This document shows, in pieces, positions 1 through 8,582 of a DNA stretch of 64,000 nucleotides. Both the position numbers and the translations under genes were made by a program. The notes under the pieces were generated by a model. The model made no database searches. It saw only the letters and a program-made list of their open reading frames with translations, and had not been told where the DNA came from. Source of the stretch: Lewinella sp039816955 (lineage in GTDB: Bacteria > Bacteroidota > Bacteroidia > Chitinophagales > Saprospiraceae); assembly GCA_039816955.1 (NCBI GenBank), contig JBCBWU010000007.1, positions 6,373 through 70,372 of the forward strand, given 5' to 3'. Positions within the stretch are counted from its first letter, which is position 1. Each line of letters begins with the position of its first letter.

Positions 1-2
1 CC

Positions 3-152
3 GGAGGTATGGCAGTTGGTCGAAGGTTAGAGCTAATTGACTCGGCGGAAGAAATACTTGATAGGACGCCTGAGGCTGGCCCTTTTTTTAGACTGGGACT
101 CTCGGTTATTCCGCCAGGAAAAAATGAGGACGTACCCTCCATCAACCTCTAA
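3..152 (+). CDS. C-terminal end of an unidentified protein (cut by left edge)
   Basis: An open frame runs from the first bases of the window to a TAA at 150-152 and gives the last 49 residues of a protein, ending in ...NEDVPSINL. It is 14 bases upstream of the next gene on the same strand, so it may be the previous cistron of the efflux operon. I do not recognise the family from this tail, and no domain or motif is visible. Confidence 0.5.
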   Translation, partial: GGMAVGRRLELIDSAEEILDRTPEAGPFFRLGLSVIPPGKNEDVPSINL

Positions 153-166
153 TTCCCTACTTGGTA

Positions 167-2503
167 ATGATCAACAAAACTCTTTATAGTCTACTGTTAC
201 TATTGTTAACAGTGGGTGGACTCAGGGCGCAAAAAGATCTGACCGTAGTCATCCTTTCGGATGCAGCTGAACAGGATAATCACCTTTTTGAAACCGCCAT
301 CAAGACGGAAATAGCTGCACTGCTGGCTTCGCAATATCAACTGAGTTTTACAGAAGTTTATACCAATGGAAATGTTGCTCGTATCAACGAAGCACTGGCC
401 AATGTGTATGCCCAAAACGAGGCGGATGTACTGATTGCGGCGGGGATGGTGTCTAGTAAAATACTCGCGGACCAAAATAACTTTCCAATACCTTCTATCG
501 CCTCTATTCAGCTAAAAAGTAATGTTCCTAGCAGTTCATTATCGGCGAATGCAGTGAGCAGTATCTCTAATTTTACGTATATCAACTCGCCATTTAATAT
601 TGAAGAAGGTATACAGATATTGCAGGAAATCTGTAGCTGCAATAATTTGGCTCTGCTCACTGAGTCCAATCTTTCTACTATTGGTTTTGAGCGAGAAGAC
701 TTCTATTCCGAAGCAGGAGTGAGCATCGAATGGGTAAGCCTCAATGCTGATTTAACCAAGGTGGTTCCCCAAATTCCGCGGGAGGTGGAGGGCGTCTATA
801 TTTTGTCTCCTTTAGCGCAGTACGCTCCCGAGCAAATTCAACGCTTTTTTGAGCAGATCAACGAACGTCGTCTGCTCTCATTTACGCTGGTTGATGAGCC
901 TTTGCTTGACCTAGGCGCTTATGCAGCCTATGCAGTAAGTGATAATCTGAGAAAGATTCCCAGAAGAATTGCGCTCAACGTGGAGCAAATCGCAGAAGGG
1001 AAGGACCCCAAAGATTTTCCGGTTAACCTGGAAACCTTTTCCCATCAATTGGTGGTCAATATGAAAACGGTTAATCAGATTGGGAAATATCCCGCCTGGA
1101 CTTTACTGGATAATGCCTTGTTGACCAATATTAACCAACCAAGTACCCAACGCGTCCTTAGTTTGAAATCGGCCATTGCGGAGGGTATTCAAAATAACTT
1201 AGGTTATCAAATTGAAGCCAAACAAACGCAGATCAGCGCTAAGGAAGTGGATTTGGCAAAAAGTAGTTATTTGCCTCAACTAGATGTTGAGACAACGGGC
1301 TCATTTCTGGATGGAAACACGGTTGACAACTCCTTTGGCAGCCAAGGTGATTTTAACTGGACGGCGGGTGCTACTTTCTCTCAATTAATCTTATCCGAAC
1401 CAGCTTTAGCGAATATTGCTATCCAAAAACTACTCTTTGAGAGTCAGCAACAGCTACAAGATCAATCTGAGCTGGATGTCATAGCGGAGGTGGCCCAGCG
1501 CTATTTCAGTTACCGGCAGGTCGTGTCGGTTGCTGAATTGCAGAATGAGAACATCAAAGCCGTCAATCAGAACTTAAGGATTGCTACGGATAAGCAAAAA
1601 TTGGGCTACAGCGGAGCCAGCGATGTGTACCGTTGGCAAACCGAATTGGACTTGGCAAAAACGGAACTGTATGGTACCAATGCTCAACTAAAATCAACTG
1701 CTTACCAACTGAATGAAACCTTAAACCGCCCCATCGGAGAGGTATTCGCGATTGAGGACTCCGACGATATTGATCAACTGTTAAAAGCGATGGGTCAAGT
1801 ATTTAGTGTCCTCGTGCAAGACCAAGCTGCTTTACAGCAACTATCTGATTTTATGGCGCAGGAGGCGCTACAAAATCTGCCTGAAATTAAGCAGATTGAA
1901 TTGGCCATCGCCGCTCAGGAGCGCATCTTGAAATCCAATCGGCGCGCCTTCTACTTGCCTACTGTTTCCTTTGGTGCTAGCTATAACTATCCTGTAGAAA
2001 TAGTCAATCCGGGTGAGCCACCGCCCATTCCTGATTTTGAAGCCAATGTCAATCCTACCTGGAATGCAGCCTTTAATGTGTCGGTGCCCATTTTTGCGGG
2101 CGCTTCGAGAAAATACCAGGCACAACAAACAGCAGTGGGGCTCTATCAATTGCAGGATGAACAAAAAGACTTAAGCAACTTACTGGAAGTCCAGGTCAGA
2201 GCTAATCTAGAACTCGTCAATGCTTCCTACAACAACATTCGGCTGACCAAAAGCGCAGCCGAAGCAGCGGAAAAAAACACGGTCATTATTCAAGACTTAT
2301 ATCGGTCTGGACAGGTGGATATCATCACTCTAATTGATGCCCAAAACTCCCTATTGGGATCGCAGATAAATGCCACCAATGCCAAGTACCAATTTATGAT
2401 CGATTATTTCACGCTACAACGTTCTGTTGGCTACTACTTTCTGCTCGATACCGAAGCTAACAGAATCAAGTTTGTTCAACGTTTCATGAGCTTTAAAAAC
2501 TGA
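167..2503 (+). CDS. TolC-type outer-membrane efflux factor with N-terminal ABC substrate-binding-like domain
   Basis: This is the outer-membrane channel component of a tripartite efflux system. A signal peptide (MINKTLYSLLLLLLTVGG) is followed by about 300 residues resembling the periplasmic ABC_sub_bind family: a Rossmann-like segment near VLIAAGMVSSKIL and a tail like those proteins (FPVNLE...VVNMKTVNQIGKYP). From about residue 340 to 765 there are two OEP-type repeats with long helices and the usual strand segments (SVPIFAGASRKYQAQQTA; QVDIITLIDAQNSLL). At about 778 residues it is far longer than ordinary TolC proteins (about 430-500), which the extra domain explains. I chose ATG at 167; an in-frame TTG at 161 is possible. 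The adaptor gene starts 6 bases after its stop, so the two are probably co-transcribed. Family assignment of the C-terminal half is strong; the N-terminal domain is by eye. Confidence 0.88.
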   Translation: MINKTLYSLLLLLLTVGGLRAQKDLTVVILSDAAEQDNHLFETAIKTEIAALLASQYQLSFTEVYTNGNVARINEALANVYAQNEADVLIAAGMVSSKILADQNNFPIPSIASIQLKSNVPSSSLSANAVSSISNFTYINSPFNIEEGIQILQEICSCNNLALLTESNLSTIGFEREDFYSEAGVSIEWVSLNADLTKVVPQIPREVEGVYILSPLAQYAPEQIQRFFEQINERRLLSFTLVDEPLLDLGAYAAYAVSDNLRKIPRRIALNVEQIAEGKDPKDFPVNLETFSHQLVVNMKTVNQIGKYPAWTLLDNALLTNINQPSTQRVLSLKSAIAEGIQNNLGYQIEAKQTQISAKEVDLAKSSYLPQLDVETTGSFLDGNTVDNSFGSQGDFNWTAGATFSQLILSEPALANIAIQKLLFESQQQLQDQSELDVIAEVAQRYFSYRQVVSVAELQNENIKAVNQNLRIATDKQKLGYSGASDVYRWQTELDLAKTELYGTNAQLKSTAYQLNETLNRPIGEVFAIEDSDDIDQLLKAMGQVFSVLVQDQAALQQLSDFMAQEALQNLPEIKQIELAIAAQERILKSNRRAFYLPTVSFGASYNYPVEIVNPGEPPPIPDFEANVNPTWNAAFNVSVPIFAGASRKYQAQQTAVGLYQLQDEQKDLSNLLEVQVRANLELVNASYNNIRLTKSAAEAAEKNTVIIQDLYRSGQVDIITLIDAQNSLLGSQINATNAKYQFMIDYFTLQRSVGYYFLLDTEANRIKFVQRFMSFKN

Positions 2504-2509
2504 TTAAGC

Positions 2510-3679
2510 ATGAGAATACTACTGCTTTTGTTTATCACATTCATTTTTTTCTCGTGTGGTTCAGAGCAAACTGATTCGACTCCGGAGATACGTCGTGTTA
2601 AGTATGCCACTATTGAACAACTGTCGGGTCAAGAGACACATACTTTTTCCGGTTCCGTAGTGGCCAAAAATGAAGTGGCGCTCAGCTTCAAAGTATCAGG
2701 TACTTTAACTGAGGTGAATGTGGCACTCGGTGACTTGGTCAAAAAAGGACAATTGATTGCCGTCATAGATCCCACTGACTATACCATACAGGCCAATCAA
2801 GCCGTGGCTCAAAAAGAGGGTGCGGTAGCAAATGAGCAAAGTGCCGAAGCCAACGTCAAATCAGCCGAGACTCAACTTATCAATGCCCAAGCTACTTATG
2901 ACAGGATTGCTCGATTGTATGAGAACAACAGTGTTTCCCTAAATGAATATCAAGGGGCAAAAGCGAGTCTGGACGCCGCTAAGGCGCAATATGATTCTTC
3001 CTTATCACAGCTAAAGTCAGCCAGTACACAAGTCACTACGGCCAATCAGCAGTTGCAGTCGTCCAATAACCAAGTAGGGTACACGAGGGTCTATGCACCA
3101 ATGGACGGCGTGGTTACGGATGTTCTTATGGATGCCAACGAAATGGTAGGCGCTGGGACGGTAATAGCGATTGTGAGTTCAGTGGACCAAATGCTGGTAG
3201 AAGTAGGTGTCCCCGAGATTTTTATCAGTAGGCTCAAGAAAGGGCAAGAAGCAGTCATCCAACTACCATCTTTACCGGGACAGCAATTTGCCGCCGAGAT
3301 CGTGGAAGTTGCCTTTGCCTCAGGAAATACACCGGTCTATCCGGTTAAGCTGAAAATAGTCAATCCAGTAGCGGAGATCAGGCCTGGTATGGCTACCGCG
3401 GTTGATTTTGAAATTGATAATCTCCAGGAAGTAGCAGAAAATCTGCTCACTGCTCCAATAAAAGCAGTAGGGAGTACACCCGATCGAAAGAAGGTCTTTA
3501 GTTAAATTCCTGAGGAGGAAGATGAGGTATACAAAGCAGAAATGGTGCCTGTTCAACTCGGTGACATCACAAATACTGGGTATATCATCCAGGCGGGTCT
3601 GGCTAAAGGTGATTTTGTCGCGGTTGCTGGTCTGACTTCCCTCTACGATGGGAAGATTGTCAAACTTTTAGAAAAGTAG
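2510..3679 (+). pseudogene. RND efflux periplasmic adaptor (HlyD/MFP family), interrupted by an in-frame stop
   Basis: This is the membrane-fusion lipoprotein that would bridge the pump and the channel. It has a lipobox (FIFFSC, Cys16), a split biotinyl-lipoyl-like domain (LSFKVSGTLTEVNVALGDLVKKGQ; later YAPMDGVVTDVLMDANEMV), a helical hairpin at about residues 85-185, and beta-barrel segments. A TAA at 3503-3505 ends the frame after 331 residues. The same frame continues for 57 sense codons to a TAG at 3677-3679, and these encode the typical membrane-proximal end of the family (VQLGDITNTGYIIQAGLAKGDFVAVAGLTSLYDGKIVKLLE). The TAA is therefore either a recent nonsense mutation, a read-through site or a sequence error. 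A shortened 331-residue protein would lack most of the membrane-proximal domain. The RND gene begins 5 bases after the distal stop. Confidence 0.85.
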
Positions 3680-3684
3680 GCAGT

Positions 3685-6600
3685 ATGAATTTAACAGGTT
3701 TTGCACTAAGGTTCAACCGAGTTACCATCATCGCTTTAATTGTGATCATTGTCTTGGGACTTTTGGAGTATCGCAGTTTGTCTCGGGATAGCATGCCTCC
3801 CTTTGTGGTGCGTGCTGCCAGGGTGATTACTCAATTTCCAGGTGCTAGTCCGGAGCGCGTAGAATCCTTAATTACCGATAAAATAGAAAAGGTCCTACAA
3901 GAAATTCCGGAGCTCAAAACCATATCTAGTACCAGTAGAACGGGCGTTTCGGTCGTGACAATAGTGGTGCGAGACGATATCCCCAAAAGCGATCTTCAGT
4001 CGATATGGGACTTAGCGAGAAGGCAAGTCGACGGCATAAGAGGTGATCTTCCGAGTGGTATCTTGGGGCCTAATGTGAAGGACAAAGATATTGGCGTCGT
4101 TTATGGCATCATCGTAGGGCTAGAGGCCGATGGCTACGAATACAGTGAAATTAAGGCCTACGCAGATGATTTGAGAGATGACCTCATCGCGTTGGATGAC
4201 GCAGCAAAAGTAATCATTGGCGGTACCGTGGAAGAGCGAGTGTACGTGGAATACAATGACGCGAAGTTGGCGCAACTGGGGATTACTTCTAATCAACTGC
4301 AAAGTATAATATCGGCGAGTAACATCATTATTCCTTCAGGAGAAGTCAACTTGGAGGAAGAAACCCTGATTCTAGAGTCTTCTGGTAACTTCGAATCGGT
4401 TGAAGTCATTCAGAACTTAATCATTCCATTGGGTAGCTCGGGAGAGACCATCCGTCTTGGAGATCTCACTACCGTTAGGAGAGGATACATTTCTCCGAAA
4501 GAATCAATTGTGAGAATCAATGGTAACCAGGCCTTAGCCTTGTATATATCCTTAAAAAAGGGGGCGAATCTGATTGATTTAGGCCAAGAGGTAGACGAAC
4601 TGATTCAAAGGTACAATGAAAGCAAACTGCCACTTGGAATTAAAGCCAGCCGTCTTGCTTCCCAGGACCTAGAAGTCCAGCATAAATTGGACGTTTTTGT
4701 TGGTAATTTAACGCAGAGTATCATCATCGTTTTGCTAGTGGTTTTGGTCATCCTGGGCTGGAGGGCAGGTATAGTCATTGCTAGTCTAATTCCGGGTACT
4801 ATGATCCTTACTTTCCTTTTGATGGGATTGTTTGGAGTTGGCCTGAATCAGGTAACACTTGCCTCTTTGATCATGGCTTTAGGATTGTTAGTGGACAATG
4901 GCATCGTAATGGTGGAGTCTTTACTTGAAAAACTACAAGAGGGACAAAGCAGGTTTCAAGCTGCAGTCCATTCCGCTAAAGAATTCATGGTCCCGCTTTT
5001 GATTTCCTCCCTAACCACCTGTGCGGCTTTTCTATCGTTCTACCTCGCAGCAGGTGCTATGGGGGAAATGATGGGCAATATCTTCTTGGTTATCACCATG
5101 GCCTTGTTATCCTCGTGGCTCTTCGCTTTCACCATTATCCCACTTTTTGCCACTTCCTTCTTGAAGGTTAACCGGGAAGGAGAGGAGATGACCACCATTT
5201 TTGACCAGCTACGAGGAACCTACAATCGTTTCCTGAACTGGGCATTGGGTAAGCCTGCGATGACGATAGCTGCCATTGTACTTTTATTCATCGTATCTGT
5301 ACTTGGATTTAACTTCGTCCCCAATATATTTATGCCACCCAGTGATCGGAACCTGGTAATCGTGGATGTCAATTTTCCAGCGGGCACCAAAATCGAAACC
5401 TCCGATTCGCAAATAGCCTTGATTGAGCGCTACCTGCGCGATAGCCTGCAAGTGAAGGAGGAAGCGGCGGAAGGAATTGTCAACTGGTCCTCCTATATCG
5501 GAAAAGGACCGGAGGCCTATGATTTAGGGTACTTCGCCGGAGAGGCCGATCCTTCCTATGCCCATATGCTCCTGAACACCACTTCTGATGCTGCGAATGA
5601 CATGGTGATTGAAAGCTTGAGGGATTTTACCGATAGAAATATTCATGATGCAAACTTGAAAATCAGTCGTTTGGTGGAGGCTGGTGGTGCTGAAGTCCCG
5701 ATTGAAATCAGAATTTCTGGTGAGCATCCCGATGAGCTATTCGCCATCGCGCAGCGGGTTAAAACCCGTTTGTGGCAAACGCCAGGATTGATTAATGTGA
5801 AGGATAGCTGGGGGCCACGTAGTAAGAAATTATATGTGGATATCAATGATCATAAGCTAGCTCGTTCTGGCCTGACAAACCAAGATGTAGCTTCGTCTTT
5901 ATTGACCTCTCTAAGTGGTTACGAGGTGGGCGAATTCCGAGATGTAGAAAACAGTATTCCGATTATTATGAAGCAGGAGGGGAGTGAGGATTTGGCCTAC
6001 GCTGAGCTTCAGAACCTGAATGTGTTTTCACAAACTCAGGGCACGAGTGTCCCTTTATCCCAGCTGGCAGAAATCGAAATACCCTGGCAATATTCCAAGA
6101 TTCTAAAGCGCAACCTAAAGCTCAATCTTACTATTCAGGCCAATTTAGAAAGTGGATATCTCGCCAGCGAGGTGATGAATGAAAGTGTCCGTCCAATGAT
6201 GCAAGAAGAGGTTGAAAACTGGGAACGCGGCTACGCTTATGAGTTTGGAGGAGATGCCGAAGGTAGTAATGACGCCATGGGGGCGGTCCTGCTCAATTTG
6301 CCCTTGTCTTTCTTCATTATCATTATATTACTTGTTATCCAGTTTAATTCGGTACGAAAAGCAAGTATTATATTGATGACCATTCCACTAGCGATGGTGG
6401 GTGTAACGGGAGGGTTACTAATAGCTAACTCATTTTTTAGTTTTACGGCTTTCTTGGGGATCATTTCTCTAGCGGGCATTATCGTCAATGATGCGATTGT
6501 ACTAGTAGATAAGATCGGCACGGAATTAGAAGGAGGTAGAGGATTAATGGAAAGTCTCAAAAAGGCGGCCAATGATCGGTTTAGCCCTATCTTGTTGACT

Positions 6601-6762
6601 ACTCTGACCACCTCCTGCGGAATGATTCCGCTTTGGACCGGTGGCGGTGAGCTTTGGTCACCGATGGCTATTAGCATCATTTTTGGGTTGCTATTTGCTA
6701 CGGTAATTCTGTTAATTTTTGTACCCGTAATTTATAAGTTACTGTTTAACGTCACCCCATAA
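3685..6762 (+). CDS. RND-family efflux pump permease (AcrB/MexB-type)
   Basis: This is the inner-membrane proton-driven pump of the tripartite efflux system. The length (1025 residues) is normal for HAE/HME RND pumps. TM1 is near residues 10-28, followed by a periplasmic porter domain containing the typical FPGASPERVESLITDKIEKVLQEIPELKTISS. TM2-TM6 lie at about 340-480 and include GLLVDNGIVMVESLLEKL, the RND motif carrying the proton-relay acid. A second half has the matching layout (SLAGIIVNDAIVLVDKIG near residue 930). Start ATG at 3685 follows the adaptor by 5 bases. Being next to the fused TolC and the adaptor, it clearly belongs to the same operon. The substrate cannot be read from the sequence; multidrug, bile-like amphiphiles or siderophore export are all possible. 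Confidence 0.95.
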   Translation: MNLTGFALRFNRVTIIALIVIIVLGLLEYRSLSRDSMPPFVVRAARVITQFPGASPERVESLITDKIEKVLQEIPELKTISSTSRTGVSVVTIVVRDDIPKSDLQSIWDLARRQVDGIRGDLPSGILGPNVKDKDIGVVYGIIVGLEADGYEYSEIKAYADDLRDDLIALDDAAKVIIGGTVEERVYVEYNDAKLAQLGITSNQLQSIISASNIIIPSGEVNLEEETLILESSGNFESVEVIQNLIIPLGSSGETIRLGDLTTVRRGYISPKESIVRINGNQALALYISLKKGANLIDLGQEVDELIQRYNESKLPLGIKASRLASQDLEVQHKLDVFVGNLTQSIIIVLLVVLVILGWRAGIVIASLIPGTMILTFLLMGLFGVGLNQVTLASLIMALGLLVDNGIVMVESLLEKLQEGQSRFQAAVHSAKEFMVPLLISSLTTCAAFLSFYLAAGAMGEMMGNIFLVITMALLSSWLFAFTIIPLFATSFLKVNREGEEMTTIFDQLRGTYNRFLNWALGKPAMTIAAIVLLFIVSVLGFNFVPNIFMPPSDRNLVIVDVNFPAGTKIETSDSQIALIERYLRDSLQVKEEAAEGIVNWSSYIGKGPEAYDLGYFAGEADPSYAHMLLNTTSDAANDMVIESLRDFTDRNIHDANLKISRLVEAGGAEVPIEIRISGEHPDELFAIAQRVKTRLWQTPGLINVKDSWGPRSKKLYVDINDHKLARSGLTNQDVASSLLTSLSGYEVGEFRDVENSIPIIMKQEGSEDLAYAELQNLNVFSQTQGTSVPLSQLAEIEIPWQYSKILKRNLKLNLTIQANLESGYLASEVMNESVRPMMQEEVENWERGYAYEFGGDAEGSNDAMGAVLLNLPLSFFIIIILLVIQFNSVRKASIILMTIPLAMVGVTGGLLIANSFFSFTAFLGIISLAGIIVNDAIVLVDKIGTELEGGRGLMESLKKAANDRFSPILLTTLTTSCGMIPLWTGGGELWSPMAISIIFGLLFATVILLIFVPVIYKLLFNVTP

Positions 6763-6773
6763 TAAAAACCAGC

Positions 6774-7736
6774 TTGAAGAAACTGAGAGTCGTTGACATA
6801 TTACCAGTATTACTGTCGCTAATGCTTCCAGCATTGCGTCTTTATCTCTACGAGGAAACAAGGCTTTCTGTAGGCTATCTGCTTGTTTTTGAATGGCTTC
6901 ATTCATCCTTAATACTTTTTACCTTGTGGCATTTCTTTTGGCTATCGTGGGATTTCAAAGAGGGCAATAATAAATGGTACGCGCTAGGGATATTGGGTAC
7001 CTTCCTGGCGTTAATCGCACTCTATTTCGAATTTTTTGAGACCCTTTCAATTAATGTTCACATTAGGTTAATCCCTCCGACGGTACTATTTCTAATCATT
7101 CAATACACCCTAAAATCACAACAGCGATTATCGCGTTTGCATTTGGAAAAAGAGCAGTTACAAACGGAGAATTATAAAGCTCAGCTCAAAACCCTACGTA
7201 CCCAAGTGGACCCACATTTCTTATTCAATTCCCTGAATACCTTGCGTTCGATGGTGCGTCAACAACATTCGGGTTCGGAGCAATTCATTTTGAGTCTTTC
7301 CGACTTTTACCGGCAAACCCTCCAGCATAATGAGCAAACGACGATTTTGCTTTCGAAAGAGCTGGCCGTATTGCAATCCTATTTGTTTTTGATGAAAAGT
7401 AGGAACGAAAAAGCGGTTCAAGTAGAATTCAAGATTGACGAATCCTTGCTTAAATATCAAATTCCTACCATGGTCTTACAGACGGTAGTAGAAAACTGTT
7501 TTAAGCACAACAGCATGACTTCCAAAAAGCCTTTGCAAATTGTCATTAGCAGTACAGAGGACCGATATATTTGTGTTTGCAATAATATTCAAGCCAAATT
7601 AAAAGATGAGGAATCAAGCGGCCTGGGGTTGGAGCTTATCAGAAAAAGGTACGAGCTCATGAATGTCGAGCAGGGGTTTACATTTAGACAAACCCCGGAA
7701 GAATTCTGTGTCAAACTAAAGTTGATCGAACCATGA
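6774..7736 (+). CDS. LytS/YehU-type sensor histidine kinase
   Basis: This is a membrane sensor kinase of the His_kinase (LytS/YpdA) family. About four transmembrane segments fill residues 8-115, followed by a short coiled coil (RLHLEKEQLQTENYKAQL). The kinase core follows: H-box LRTQVDPHFLFNSLNTLRSMV (His in DPHFLFNSLN), N-box VVENCFKHN and G-box SSGLGLELIRKRYELM. The start used is TTG at 6774; no upstream ATG fits, and the first in-frame ATG would remove part of TM1. It lies 11 bases after the RND gene and overlaps the response-regulator gene by four bases (ATGA), showing translational coupling. Its position implies control of the upstream efflux genes, which is inference. Confidence 0.92.
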   Translation: MKKLRVVDILPVLLSLMLPALRLYLYEETRLSVGYLLVFEWLHSSLILFTLWHFFWLSWDFKEGNNKWYALGILGTFLALIALYFEFFETLSINVHIRLIPPTVLFLIIQYTLKSQQRLSRLHLEKEQLQTENYKAQLKTLRTQVDPHFLFNSLNTLRSMVRQQHSGSEQFILSLSDFYRQTLQHNEQTTILLSKELAVLQSYLFLMKSRNEKAVQVEFKIDESLLKYQIPTMVLQTVVENCFKHNSMTSKKPLQIVISSTEDRYICVCNNIQAKLKDEESSGLGLELIRKRYELMNVEQGFTFRQTPEEFCVKLKLIEP

Positions 7737-8473
7737 ATGTCCTTATCGTAGAAGACGAAGCACACACGGCATCGCTGCTGCAGGAGATCATCGAACAAGA
7801 CAGCGATTTCATCGTCGTAGAAACACTGGAGTCCATTGAAGACACGGTGGTTTATTTAAGTAAACAGCAGAAAAACTTAGACCTGCTGTTTTTTGATATC
7901 CAATTGGCCGATGGGTACAGCTTCGAAATATTTAAACACATTGACGTCACGATACCCATCATATTCTGCACCGCTTATGATGAGTACGCGATGGACGCAA
8001 TCAAAAACAACGGAATTGATTACGTACTCAAGCCCGTAAAGGAGGAAGAGATTCATAGTGCCCTTCATAAATATAAAAGGCTGAGTGCCAAGTTTACCAC
8101 ACCGATTAGTTTTCACATTCCAGAACCCCAATCCTACCAACAACATTTTCTCACCCAATCCCGAGGGAAAACCCTGCTGATTAAGGTAGAAGACATCGCC
8201 CTATTTTCGGTGGAAAACGATACGGTATATCTCTACACCTTTGCGGGAAAGCGGTACCCGCTGTTTAAAAAGCTCGAATACATCGAGTCGGTTTGCGATC
8301 CAAGCCAATTCTTTCGCATTAACCGACAAATGCTAGTCAACTTAAACGCAGTGGTTTCATTTGAGCCTTATTTCAATCGAAAAATCGCCCTGGAGCTCAA
8401 AATCAAGACGGAGCAACAAGCCATAGTCAGTCGGTTGAAGGTGACTGCTTTTAAGGAATGGCTGGAGAAGTAA
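7733..8473 (+). CDS. LytTR-family response regulator
   Basis: This is the partner regulator of the overlapping kinase. The receiver domain (about residues 1-120) has the acidic pair EDE near the N-terminus, the phospho-acceptor Asp in LLFFDIQLADG, the Thr/Ser position in IPIIFCTAYDEYA and the conserved Lys in DYVLKPVKEEE. A LytTR DNA-binding domain follows (about 140-246) with the usual IKVEDIALFSVENDTVYLYT and FFRINRQMLVNLNAV. Its length of 246 residues is typical. The start ATG overlaps the kinase stop codon. LytTR regulators bind paired direct repeats upstream of targets; I could not pick out such sites with confidence here. Confidence 0.94.
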   Translation: MNVLIVEDEAHTASLLQEIIEQDSDFIVVETLESIEDTVVYLSKQQKNLDLLFFDIQLADGYSFEIFKHIDVTIPIIFCTAYDEYAMDAIKNNGIDYVLKPVKEEEIHSALHKYKRLSAKFTTPISFHIPEPQSYQQHFLTQSRGKTLLIKVEDIALFSVENDTVYLYTFAGKRYPLFKKLEYIESVCDPSQFFRINRQMLVNLNAVVSFEPYFNRKIALELKIKTEQQAIVSRLKVTAFKEWLEK

Positions 8474-8582
8474 GACCAAAAAGAAACCTGACTATATGAC
8501 TATTTTGGTCAGTCGGAACACTTGCCGTTGGAGAACATGTCTTCCACCTCATTCCTTAACTATAGGAATCAGGGTCTTGAAT

